This document shows, in pieces, positions 25,578 through 37,032 of a stretch of 64,000 nucleotides of DNA (the stretch's first letter is position 1; each line of letters opens with the position of its first letter). Under the pieces are notes generated by a model. That model saw only the letters and a program-made list of their open reading frames with translations, was not told the DNA's origin and searched no databases. A program made the translations under genes and the position numbers. The stretch comes from Toxotes chatareus (taxonomy: Eukaryota; Chordata; Actinopteri; Toxotidae): contig CM028891.1 in assembly GCA_016801885.1 (NCBI GenBank), positions 15,103,017 to 15,167,016 on the forward strand, in the 5' to 3' direction.

Positions 25578-28500
25578 GGGTGAATGGAGATAAGGTTGCT
25601 CCATCCTCATAAAAATTCCACACTGGTCAATTAAAATGTACAGCAAAGAAACCTCCTTTGCCAAGCAAATATTTAACCAGCTAAGTTAAAAGGCCTCTCC
25701 ACGCATTATGCAGTTGAGGAGCTGTTAGCTTAATGTTCAGCTTGTAATCTTACTTTTTGGATTTTACTAAAGACTAAATCTAACTGCATATAGTATTCAG
25801 TATTAGCACAAATGTTTTCAGTGATTAAAATGCACTTTTTTGCACAGGCAACTGCAGAATTTGTTAAAGTACAGCACTTTTGGCTTACATTTCCTGCTAC
25901 AGTTGTGCAGAAGGAAGTTCAGACCTGTTGTGGACAGTAAATCTGAAGAAGGTCTCACTCTATAGAAAAATCAAACGGGAGTGTTGATGTATTGTGAGAA
26001 AACAGGTAAAGTAAGGAATCTTCAGTGAAGTTGCTTACAAGCTCAAATGTGTGTAGATTATTCCCTGGCTCCTCTCCAAACTGTCACTCTGCTCTTTGTT
26101 GACTTATCCAGCTGTAATGAGAAACACTCAGCTATGGCCACCCCATGAGTCCAGTTAGCTTTTTGATTTATTGAAATCCACTGCTGGCCTGTGCTGAGTC
26201 ACCACCTCTGTGGTGAAAGCCAGACTGATACTTCACAGTTCCTGTCCCTGCCTTTACTCTCCTTAGTATCCTCATACTGTCAGAAATTCTTCTTTGCTTG
26301 CACTGGAGCAAACAGTGCAGTCATTTATCTAGAAAAGCCACAGTTGACAGGGGACAGTTGAGTCGGGCGGCTGATGAATAAACCTCAGACATTATTACAC
26401 TCAGAAATCCACTTACCTTTTTCTAGGTTGAAAGACTATATACATCAACAATATTAACAAAGCACATAACCAGGCTATTTCTTTATCATTTTCAGCTGAA
26501 ATCAACAGTTATTTTTTGGAGTGTGAATGCCAAGTAATTTTGCACTAATGTATCACAGTTGTGATTAGCAATAATTTGCCATCATAAAGCCTTGGCTGAC
26601 ATTAGTCCAGCCGGCTCTGGTTATTGAACAAAACCTATCACACAGCACTTATCCAAGCATGGCGAGTGCCTTTAAAAAAAAAAAAAAAAAAAAGTCTTTC
26701 TGAACCTTTATTTTTAAATATTGCGCAAATGGCAGTGGAACATAACTAAAAATACATACAAAGGCAAAGTGCAAGAAGCCCTGCAGAGACACCCTGTGTC
26801 CTGCGGATTACATTCATTTGCAACAGGGACTTACAGCTAAAAGGCAACATTCAGTGCTAATGCAGGATGGAGTGTGACGTTCAATGCAGAGCAGAGTAAA
26901 GATTCGTTCAGGAGGCCACAGGGCTCATGTCATGTCTCGTACTTCAGGTCAGCCTTAAACTCAGATTCAGAATTTAAAGATGAACCTAAATACACAAAAC
27001 ATGGCAATTTTTGCCTTTTGTGACAGCAGCCTCAGAAGCCTCCTGCAATTCCTGACACACTTCACTCACTAAACTGTCTTTGACTGACATTTCTGATGAG
27101 TCTGTCATTTTGTGAGTTTCTTTCAAATTGGTGCTACTGGTGGTCACAGCCATGATTAAAGGTATTTTAAGTTCAAATCCTGAAAGAAAAACTGTTAATT
27201 GTAACTCATCAACCCAATGAATAGAAGAATAGAATAGAATTTTGAATGAATAGTATTTAGTTATAAACATGACAGTTGCATATAAGAAGAGCTTAAAAAC
27301 AGCATAGTTTGTCTCATAAATGCTCATAAACACTGACTCTTATTTCCTGCTCATTCCCATTAATTTCATATTCTGCATTTCCCAAATGGATGTTTCTTGT
27401 TTAGAGTTCAATTTGTGTGGTGTTTTATGTCGTAATAGCTGCAATGGTGAGATTGATGCTTCTATCATGTTGTTGCTGCAAGAATAAAAGCGTGATTATT
27501 TTCTTGGCTTATCTTTTCTTGTCTGTCATGCTTCAATTTTCACCACAGTGCAAGTCTTACACGTTTAGAAGCCTTATCAGAGCTTCCTTTCAGCCCTACG
27601 AGGTCTTTGTAGAAAAATCTCTCTCTGCACTTGCCTCTTCCACTCGCTCCATCTTCCTTTAGCCTGCATCTGTGGAACATTGATGGTAATCGCTGAAACC
27701 TTAGACATACGCCAGCACCATCACAATCTCCGGACATCCTGTTTTTCCGTGTTGACCACAGACACATCTCTCTGCTGTCCTGTTACATGACTTGTCAACT
27801 TGTTATTAATCGTTTTCAGACGAGATACTTCAAAGTCCTCATTTGTTAACCTTCATTTGTCATCGAGTCCCCATGCTGATCCCAGGCAATTACTCATTGT
27901 TGAGGATGGGAAGATGAGCAGTTTATAATCAAGCAGCTCAGAGTTAAGAAACTCTTTGTGATTGATAGTGAGTTGTCATTAATGGCAAAATAATAAAGGC
28001 GCAGAGTGCCAGAGGGATGCCTGACAGGCAATGGAATTGAGAAAAGATGAATTAATTACACATCTTTTTCACTGAAACAGTCTGTGGACCACATTGCCTC
28101 TACTCACTCATGTTAAGTGTTTCCTCTTTGTCCTTGAAAAAGTTTCCTTTTCAAGTTTTACTGCCTCTGGTGTATCAGGCCTCAGAGATAATATTGTTTG
28201 ACATGCAGTCAGATATTGTGTATGGCTTCCTTTTTAACCTACTTTAATCCAAAATCAGGGGAAGCATGGTATAAATGAAGGGTTTTTGAATGAAATTTGG
28301 CCAATTCACTGGAAACTTTAATCTGTATGACTATTAATCATGATAAACCATTTATTTCTCCTACTGAGGACAAAAATAGTATCCATCGTACTAACACTAA
28401 CTAACATCACTCCTCTGTAACTGAACAGAGGATGTGATTTTTAAAGCCCCCAAACACACACTGCTCCATTTTTTGTTAAATTTGGCAAAGAAAATAAATG

Positions 28501-29529
28501 CTTGGTACATTGCACACTGAAATATGAAACGGAAACCAGCTTGTGTTCTTCAGATAAATAATCAGTAAGCACCAAACCAGTCACCTAAGGGGCTGTGATG
28601 CACAAATGTCAGCACATGTAAAGTCAGGCTCTGAATTTTTTTCAAAAAAAAAAAAAAAGGTTCCCACAATACGTCAAAATGTTGGCGACTGATGCTTTAA
28701 AAATCATCTACTTTTGCATCTTTCTAATTTGAATAATTTCCACAGTGTTAATTAATGTTTTTAGTGTTGCAGCAGATCCATAGAGTGAGAGTGAATATAC
28801 AAAACTCTCCACATGAGAATTACAACAACCAACAGAACACAGGATTGCTAGTTGTTATTGTTCTTTACTGAAAGCTAACGCTGGTCAGCTTTCATCTGAA
28901 GAAACATATAAAGGCAAATCCAATTATGACATTTTAGGGAGCTTAAACTTCCCCAGAGAGCTTCTTATGAACTGTTTGTGCTGAAATAAAAACACCAATG
29001 TTGCCTCATTTAATTATAAGAAGTTTTCATGAAAAATAAATATGGACATTTTTACTGTTTCCATTCATCTTTGTTTTGATGCACCACAACAGACTTGCAG
29101 TCATTTTGTCATGTCATTCCACAAAAAACACAGGTGTAATTAATAACATAAATGACATGTGTGCTGTATCACAGTATGTGATGATTATCCAAAAGAAGAG
29201 TAATATTTGAAACATTTCTATCTGTTGTACAGTTTGCTGGTTGTGGTTCAAACTCTGTTTCCTTAAAATCACTGCTTCTGCCTAATACTTGATACTGTCA
29301 GGAAAAGTCTGTCAAGATGTGATATTCCAGGAATCACTTTATTCCAGGAAGCACTGTTCGTCACTGGCACTTCTCACCAGTCTCTGAGTAAAAAAATCAG
29401 CTGCCTTCACTTTTAACTGGCTGTGAGGTGGGGAAGCATAACAAAGCATTAATGACGTGACGTACTGGATCCACTGTCCTACCAGTCACCTGCTAATGAG
29501 CTGCTGAGGTTTCCGAAGCCAAGAATTTC

Positions 29530-29558
29530 CACACACACACACACACAAAAAAAAAAAA
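29530..29558. repeat. (CA)n followed by A tract
   Basis: ACAC run of about 17 nt followed by 12 A. Confidence 0.9.
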
Positions 29559-30193
29559 GTCAAAAGAAACGACAGCGGCTTTGCATGGAGTTCAGCATGT
29601 GCCTTTCATCGTGGTATGACAAACAACTGAGGCACATCAGGGGGTAAAACAAATAGTAAATGTGTGCACCCGGAGGAATACAAACTAGGATGAGCGCAAA
29701 GACGTGAAAGGAGAGAGGTCGAAGGAAATCTGTTTCAATTACGTTGAGAAAGGTCAGCTGTTGTGATGACAGAACATGCAACCAGAATCTACATTATTAA
29801 TGATCCATACATTAAATAGAACGAACATTCATTACATATTAATTGTTGAAATAAAGCACATATCCCCTTGGTGTTTTTTTTTTTTTTTTTTTAACTTTCT
29901 GGATGTTTTTTCCTTCATGATCTCTATGCTATGATACTGTAAAGCCCTTCAACTCTAACAGTCTAGAGAAGATGTACCAATTATTTTGACTTGGCTTGAC
30001 ATGTAGGTCACATAGCTCGTCTCAAAAAAGTGCTGTCTTGGTGTTGTAGAGTCATGTTGGAAGACGTGGATGACGGGGAGAGTTTGAAATGGATGGTTTA
30101 TTAGAAGTGGTTGTCATATTTTGTGTTACATACAATATATATGAGCTGGATATATATGAATGTACTGTATCTAATGTATCTATGACAGTATAT

Positions 30194-30220
30194 GTTTTGT
30201 TTTGTTTTGTTTTATTTTGT
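30194..30220. repeat. (TTTTG)n pentanucleotide repeat
   Basis: About five tandem units, one with a G-to-A change. Confidence 0.9.
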
Positions 30221-31559
30221 TGTTCATGCCAGTTTGCATTAACAGTTCATTAGTAGGTTAGACATTTTTTAAGGCAAGGTGATATCTATGCATGGAATAA
30301 GTAAACAAACTGCACCGTTCTCACTGGATATTGTTTCACAATAGCTTGTTTTCTAATCTGCAACATGTAAACAAGGTTTCTTTCCCTCAGGTTTCCTTTA
30401 CTTCTCCCCCTTCTGCTTTTCACCATCAGATTTAATTTTAAAACAAATGTGAATAAAATCTGACTCCTTCCAAGTGGTTTGTGAATTAAGCTGAAAGCAC
30501 TAATTAGATGTTGCCTATAAGCCTCTTGTGTGAGGCATATACAGTAGTTTGGAAGCATAATTAATATTCATGTAGTTAGTGTATAAGCTACAAATCCCTG
30601 TTGAGTAAGTGCAGTGTTCTTGTGACAGCCGGCTGTTTATGCGGAGAAACAAGTGGAAAAAGAGCCACTGTCAGCATTTGCCACTTTATTCTAGTTACTT
30701 ATAAAACAAAACTTGAATTATGTGCAGCTAGTTATCTGTAAACAGAGGGAGAGCAGGTCATAAATTGTCTCTGAGAAGACTTAGATTTTGGGTCATTGTT
30801 TTCTAATGCAGCCAATCAAAGAAAATGAAGAAAAATAATCACACTGAAACTATTCAAAGCACTGTGTGCCTGTACAGATGAATTACTAATCTGTTTGTTC
30901 ATCAAGACCAGTAATGAATCAGCCTTATCATTACTTAAATAAAAACTGACATACTTGGTTAAAAATTAGTTTTGCTTCATTTAGATTATTTTTATTTCCG
31001 TTTCCTAACTGTGTTAATTGGAGAGCCTGGGATAACATTAGTGTAATGATTACATTCATGATGAATAATTGCATGAATAATTCATTGTTGAAGTTTTTTT
31101 TTTCTTTAATTGCTTTTGAGTAATTGTTCACACAAATAGCAAAATAACAAAAAAAAAAAAGTGTCCTTGTGCAGCTAAAATTAAAGCTTGGGTCGCCCAC
31201 GTGAATTTTTAATCTTAGCTCTGCAAAAGTTTCATGTATGTACTCTGTGGATAAGATCTGAGATTTTTAAAATTTGTTTAATTTGATATGTAAGGTTGGA
31301 GGTCAAATGAAAAACTAGACTAGACTGCTATTCAAGTGTGAAAAAAAAAAAAAAACCTAGACGCATGGTATTTTTTTACTACTTTACATTATTGGCTCTA
31401 TACAGTTTTTGTCACACTACACTTTCCATTTCCTCATGTTTCCAGAGCCTGAGTTCAAGATATTACAGGATATTAACTTGAAAGTCTGTAGCTTGTGAAA
31501 GTCCAAGTGGCCCTGCAGCAAAACTGCAGCTCTATGGGTGGTGTATTTTAAGCCAAGAG

Positions 31560-31975
31560 GCAAGAGGCTCGTGGCACTCAGCTGAAGCTGGAAGCTACTC
31601 AGCTAGCTGCACACATCACATGCCAAAGGCACCAGAAAAAGCCATTCACTACCACTAAAAGGTTCAATAGGAAGAAACAATAGCAGGCAAGGACCCCTGG
31701 ACTTCCTTTGCCCTGTGCTTTCTGCAGGATGTGTAAGGAAGTCTTGCATGGCAGCCAAAGTACGACTGCCCACTGGGAAGCCTTTTTCCACTATCAGCTT
31801 CTGCAGAATCTGATTAAGAAGGGTGTCTATGGCTTCTACCACAGCTGCTGGGAGCCCTCCCTCCAGAAGCACCTGTACCTCCAAACCAAAGACCTTCCAG
31901 TTTGGCTGAAGCAAGTGACCATGTAGCCTTGGAAATGAGCCTATGGGCAAACACACAAACACAGTGTGCACATTG
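31560..31975 (-). other. open-frame block of unknown nature
   Basis: A 400-bp block with balanced base composition in an AT-rich neighbourhood. The minus strand has a 122-codon open frame (31603-31971). Its middle section, about residues 18-85, is rich in L, V, E, K and A, as real proteins are, and less so in Cys, Ser and Phe than the other frames. The plus strand also has a 72-codon frame over the same bases. I recognise no domain and no splice sites that would make it an exon. It could be a fragment of an old transposon or a processed pseudogene, or chance. Confidence 0.25.
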
Positions 31976-33144
31976 CCCTCTTTTACCCCTCAGTTACTTT
32001 AAATTAAGGGTTGGTAATGAGTGAAAAAAATGCTCTGAAATAAAAAAATATATTCATATATATGTAAAGAATAGCAGATAATGCCAAGCGTGTATATATT
32101 AAAACTGTATCTGAGCCCTTTACATTATTCAATGTACTGACGAAGTGACACAATGTTTGCCGATATTTGACCCACCTCTCAGTGTTGATCTGCTAAAATA
32201 AGGCTAGTTCTGCACTTTGGCCCACCATGTTTAACGTTTGCATAATTGATTAACCTAACCTTACATTTCACCTTGACTCAGTGAGTTTAAAGAATGGTCT
32301 CATTATGATTCTTTACATTGGGCTCATTTTACCAATAGACATATATTTACATACTGTAAACAGTTTTAATCCTTGTGCCTTTTCTTATTTGTCTCAGCAA
32401 CACTACAATCACAATATTAGCAAATTAATATGGTAATTTATATAAAATAGAATACCAACATGGTAATAACCGTTATGAATAAAATATGATGCCCTCTGTA
32501 TTATGCATCACATGTAAGAGGCAAAGATCTTAACACGTTTCAACACACCAGAATTTTATGATTATTTACTACCTGCATCTTATACCATAATATTGTATAT
32601 AAAATAGAAAATATGATAAAAACCCTTGTATGGTAATATAATATTGTAGAGTAAGAAACAAAATACAAAGGATTAGCTTGTGTGTTGGAAATGTTTGCTG
32701 TGCATTTGCTCTTACCACATCACACCAACTCTTTGATAAGACTCTGGTCTTAGAGGGAAGTGGCTGACTTTGAAGAGAACAGCCCAACTGAAATTCAGTA
32801 GCAGATCTGTATCAAGCAACAATACTAAATTATGGCAAACTTTTGAATTAAAGTTAAATACTTTTGAATGTAAGGACAGACTTAAAAAAAGATTAGGCCA
32901 CATGAGGCCACACAACACAAAAACAAACATTTTACAGCAGCCATGGCTTTTATATTATACAACAATTAGATACTGGGCAAGAGCAATGCAACTTAAACGG
33001 ATTCTTGAAACACATAACTGACTTTCATGTAGCTCCATTCAACTATGAAATTAAGAATTAGCAGTTCAATCAAGCAGTCGTTTTTTTTCCTGTTTTTTTT
33101 TTTTTTTTTTTTACCCAAATTTAGCATTATTGCATACACCACAG
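31976..33144. other. no gene seen
   Basis: Very AT-rich. Contains T tracts at 33081-33088 and 33093-33112 just before the next repeat fragment. Confidence 0.5.
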
Positions 33145-33240
33145 TGACTGGTATTTTCTGGCTAACTTAGCTTAGCACAAAGACAGGAAACAGGGAAATA
33201 GCTGGTCTTCCCTTAGTTCAGAGGAAACAAAAATATATGT
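33145..33240 (+). repeat. fragment of 'gttagcttagcttagcataaagac' interspersed repeat
   Basis: The words 'ctaacttagcttagcacaaa', 'gacaggaaacagggaaatag' and 'ctggtcttccc' correspond to the middle of the acanthomorph repeat also found at 12683 and 57745. Confidence 0.55.
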
Positions 33241-34426
33241 TATGTTTATCAGACTTGGTCTGGACAAGTTAACAGGCAAGAAAGCAAATAAGCAAATTTC
33301 CGAACTCAAAATGTCAAACCTTTCCACTGAATAAAGATTTGCAAGACAGATGCAGCTCGGTGTCACATGGGGATTGTTAGTAATAAAATATAATACACCA
33401 CAACTTTTAGGCCACAGTATATTTTTACAAGGTGTGACAGGAGCCCCGTGGAGCTTCACAGTGAAACAGCGGACAGTCATTTACATTTGCTTTTAACTCT
33501 GACTACCAGGGCACAAGTCCTAACTCCTGTTTTCAGCCAAGATAATTTTTCATTTTCAGCAACACAGAGGCATCAGAGGTAGCAAATCAGTGGTGACAAA
33601 GACTTATGCTAAGGTCTTTAATATATCAAAATCAAAGACATCCCAGGTGTTTTTTTTTTTTTACTCTTGCAGCCAGACATAGAAAAGGGAAACATAAATG
33701 CATTTCACAAATGGCCTTGAAAATCCTGAGGACAAATGGACAGTTTCAGGTGATTTTTTTGCCCCCTTATATCCACTGATGACAAATAATGACACTAGCC
33801 ATTCCATAATCTCACTTTGTGCAGTGTGTTCAGTCATACCTAGCAGCTCTTACAGCTATTATGTGCACTCAGAAATAAGCAAAGAAAAGAGGAGGCGGCA
33901 GTCTTGTCCATAAGCACATACATTTTAACCATACTTTCTCATCTAAAAGTTGAACCCAACATTAAATTGCTGTTTGGACCATATCCTTTTTTTCAATATT
34001 TAATCAGGTACAGAAATCTTTAATGTTAAAGAAGCAATAGTGATAAGTTTGGAGATTAAAAAAAAAAATTGTTATTCATAATTTTCCATCATCAGGACTG
34101 TGTGATTGACAATGCTGACAACTTAAGGGAAGAAACCAATAACTGTCATCACATTGCAGTTCAGAATTTGCTGAACTCTTGAATGATGCAAAGAAATACG
34201 TGTTTTTCCAACTGAGCAAAGAGAGAGCCAAGAAAACTAAAAATACAGAAATCGCCAGTGTGAAATAACAATAAAAAAAAACCTCATCATGATGGATCCA
34301 TTTCTTTATAGTAAAATGCTGATCAAGAGAACTTAATCCATTTTGAAAATGACCACATTCTGGGGAAACCACACACAGACCAAGATATGCAGCAGGTACA
34401 GAGATTTTTAAGTACCACATGCAAAC
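33241..34426. other. no gene seen
   Basis: AT-rich with a T tract near 33650 and an A tract near 34060; no supported features. Confidence 0.5.
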
Positions 34427-34990
34427 TGTTATGTGTGTAGCTAAGAACACAGGGGGAAAAGATCCAAATGCAGACTCACAAGACGGACTTAAGAATGAAT
34501 CATGATATCTTTTAATAGTCCAAGCCAGGAAAGAATACTCAGAATAACTCAAGGTGTCCACATAGGGAAAAGTCAGAAAACACAAACTTAAAGGCAATTC
34601 AGAACTCTTACTTCAACTAGGCAACAGAAGTAATTCCAAGGACAAACAATGAACTGAATACAGGACAGAAAACACTGGAGCAAACTTGGGAACAAACATG
34701 GGGAGCTGACACAGGGAAGGAACACACAAGCACACAAAGGGACCAACACACACAAACTGAAAAAGAGACGGGGAGCAAAGAGACTTAAATACATTGGAGG
34801 TAATTGGCACAGGTGACACACATTAGGGCAGAGCAGACAATCAACACAGGTGGGGGAAAAGACAAAGACAGGAAGCAAACTGGAATCCTGAATCCAAAAA
34901 TCCAAAGAACTGTCTACCAAAAGAGTCCAGCAAAAGTCCAGAACAGTCCATAAAGAATTCAAGAAGTCACCAAGGGCGCTGATCATGACA
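34427..34990 (-). mobile_element. solo LTR (Gypsy-like), well delimited
   Basis: The block begins TGTTATG at 34427 and ends CATGACA at 34990, giving the TGT..ACA inverted ends expected of an LTR. On the minus strand it starts TGTCATGATCAGCGCC, has a TATA-like 'atgtatttaagtc' and a polyA-like 'ctattaaaag'. It ends with the family tail 'gtctgcatttggatc' and 'ctacacacataaca'. Its length of 564 bp is typical of LTRs. No internal retroviral-type frame flanks it, so it is best read as a solo LTR. The two long minus-strand frames here (209 codons at 34588-35217, 173 codons at 34076-34597) run through it and have Leu/Cys/Phe-rich products of no known family. They are artefacts. Confidence 0.6.
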
Positions 34991-36773
34991 GAAATTGTTT
35001 TAGCCACATGCAATTTAGTCCCCACTGTCAAAAGTTGACCAGTTTCATGCTCCTGTGATTGAACAGTTAAGTGGTTTAGAATTTGCAAGAAAAAAAAAAT
35101 GTCAATCACCAGAAATCTAAAGCAATCCTGTCCTCTGTTGTACCATATGCTCAAAGGTACAATGCAATAACGCCATGGAGAAGGGTCATGGCACACAGCA
35201 GAACAGTTATGCTGCATACAAACTATGCATACAATTAGCTGTCATGTATTCATGTTAATTAATTATCAAAAGGGCACGTACGGCACACAGTACAATCAAC
35301 CTGTCTCTGTCCCACAACGCTTCCAGTCGTGTAGTGGCCAGGAGAGCCCAGCTATTTTGTGGTGAAAAGGTCACCCTGCCTCAGTCTCTGTGGGTGCCTG
35401 TGGCAGTCACACTGAAATGGAAATGTCCCTGTGCGAGGCGACAATTAATCTGGCTGCTGTTAACAAGGTAAGTACACGAGATGAGCGTGCATCTGTTCAG
35501 AGGCACCTTTCCACCTCTTCTTCTTCTTCTTCCTTCTGATTCCTCCTTTTTGTGTCTCAGTTGGGATGGAGCTGTGACACTGTTTACCTCCCTTTTCAAA
35601 GCCAATTATTTTGTTCATCAGAATGTAACGACGCGAGCTATTTTTTTTCCCAGCTCCTTGTCACCGTCTGAGCACAATTAATTCAATGTAGAGGCCAACA
35701 TTTTCCTCAAGACTCCTCTTTTTCTCTGAACTTAATTGGAAGAGTAAATGCTTTGTGAGATGGCACTGCAGTGTGCTGTCAGTAAACTGGCAAACTCAAG
35801 TTAAGTCTGCCTGTTCGTGTGTGCGTTCATGTATCTGTCTGGCTGGCTATTGTCTGTGAGTGTCTGAACCTTTGACCTGTCAATTCACACTTTTGTTTAC
35901 CTGTCTTGACAAGACATCAAAATGAGTATTACTTGGAAGGGAAGGAACACACAGTGTGAGTGAATACAGAACGCCTGTAATTGGGTCTTATTTCACAGCC
36001 AGACAACACAGAAGAGAGCGCCTCGGTTTGCATGAGAATTACAGCAGCTATTGACTGTTATTTTGACGAGAACGACTTTGACTGTTCGACTCCAGTACAT
36101 CTATAGCAGGCATGCAAACAACCAAATGCAGTGTACTGTGGCAGAGGTAAAAAATAAATAAATAAATAAATAAATCTGGGCCCCTGGGAAAGAATATTAA
36201 TCTGGGTTTGGGATGTCTGTGTCCCCAACCTTTGAACTGTGACAATCATCATTTAGCTCCAACTGGAAAGCAGTGACATGTCCTTGGAAGTAAGCATAAA
36301 TAAAGTCTTAAATTGAGTCTCACTAAAGGAGAATGACAACATTTTCCAGCCTGGATTTTATTATCATAGTCATGTCTGTGCTGAAATAATAAATAATAAA
36401 TATTTAGCCCTTGCCAGCTCTGTTGTATAGATTGAAAAGGTAGATTTGAGGAATGTGATTCCAGGAAAACAGTGTATATCGGGCCAGTCTGGGAAAACAA
36501 CGGAAAAATCACTTCCAACAATTTATCCCACTTGTTAAGAGAGTAATCCACCAGTTTAGCACTGCACTCCTGTAATACTGTTGGACTCATGATGGGCAGT
36601 TTTTTATTCCTTTGTCAAAGCCTGACTCCTACAGAATTTTCACTGTCAGATTTTTAGTCTTTAGCACCCAACCAGCTCAAGTGACATCTCTTGAGGACAT
36701 TTATCAGATTTCACTCTGCTCTCTCTGGAGCACCAACAGCCCTTATATTTTTTTTTTTTTTTTTTTACGCATG
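34991..36773. other. no gene seen; candidate conserved elements
   Basis: The segment 35230-35480 and the segment 36000-36090 are non-repetitive, contain CpGs and look like candidate regulatory elements. An (AAAT)n lies at 36151-36175 and a T tract at 36748-36766. Confidence 0.4.
36151..36175. repeat. (AAAT)n microsatellite
   Basis: About six tandem AAAT units. Confidence 0.95.
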
Positions 36774-36820
36774 CAGTAGTCCTCCCCAAGACCTGTAAAC
36801 TTGATGTGTGAAATTGAGTT
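36774..36820 (+). repeat. direct repeat, copy 1 (about 45 bp)
   Basis: Shares 'cagtag', 'ctccccaaga', 'ctgtaaac' and 'ttgatgtgt.aaat' in order with 36981-37032. A local segmental duplication. Confidence 0.65.
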
Positions 36821-36980
36821 CCCCTTTCAGCATGTCATGAAACCAAACCCTCTTCTTTACTGTCTATTTTTTCTGCAGAAGCCTTTCAGTATTTTTACAT
36901 TTGGTAATATAATAGTTTTCATTGTTACTAGCAGAGTCTGCTATCCCTGCACCTTCACATACACAGGGGATTCACATTCA
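36821..36980. other. spacer between the two direct-repeat copies
   Basis: Pyrimidine-rich unique spacer; nothing else supported. Confidence 0.5.
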
Positions 36981-37032
36981 CAGTAGCACTCCCCAAGATC
37001 TGTAAACAGACTTTGATGTGTAAAATCAGTGG
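36981..37032 (+). repeat. direct repeat, copy 2
   Basis: Second copy of the 36774-36820 segment, with a short 'agact' insertion between 'ctgtaaac' and 'ttgatgtgt'. Confidence 0.65.

Larger units (their letters stand above)
25578..31559. other. no gene seen; AT-rich desert
   Basis: Contains an A tract at 26674-26693, CA plus A tract at 29530-29558, a T tract at 29874-29892 and (TTTTG)n at 30194-30220. The stretch 27840-28060 is non-repetitive, with TAAT-type homeobox words and 'ttaattacac', and looks like a candidate conserved noncoding element. No exon is supported. Confidence 0.5.

Noticed and set aside
34076..34597. 173-codon minus-strand frame
   Set aside because: Half inside the LTR; hydrophobic low-complexity product with no recognisable family.
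34588..35217. Longest frame in the window (209 codons, minus)
   Set aside because: Runs through the solo LTR; the product is Leu/Cys/Phe-rich with no domain, and it starts and ends outside any splice context.
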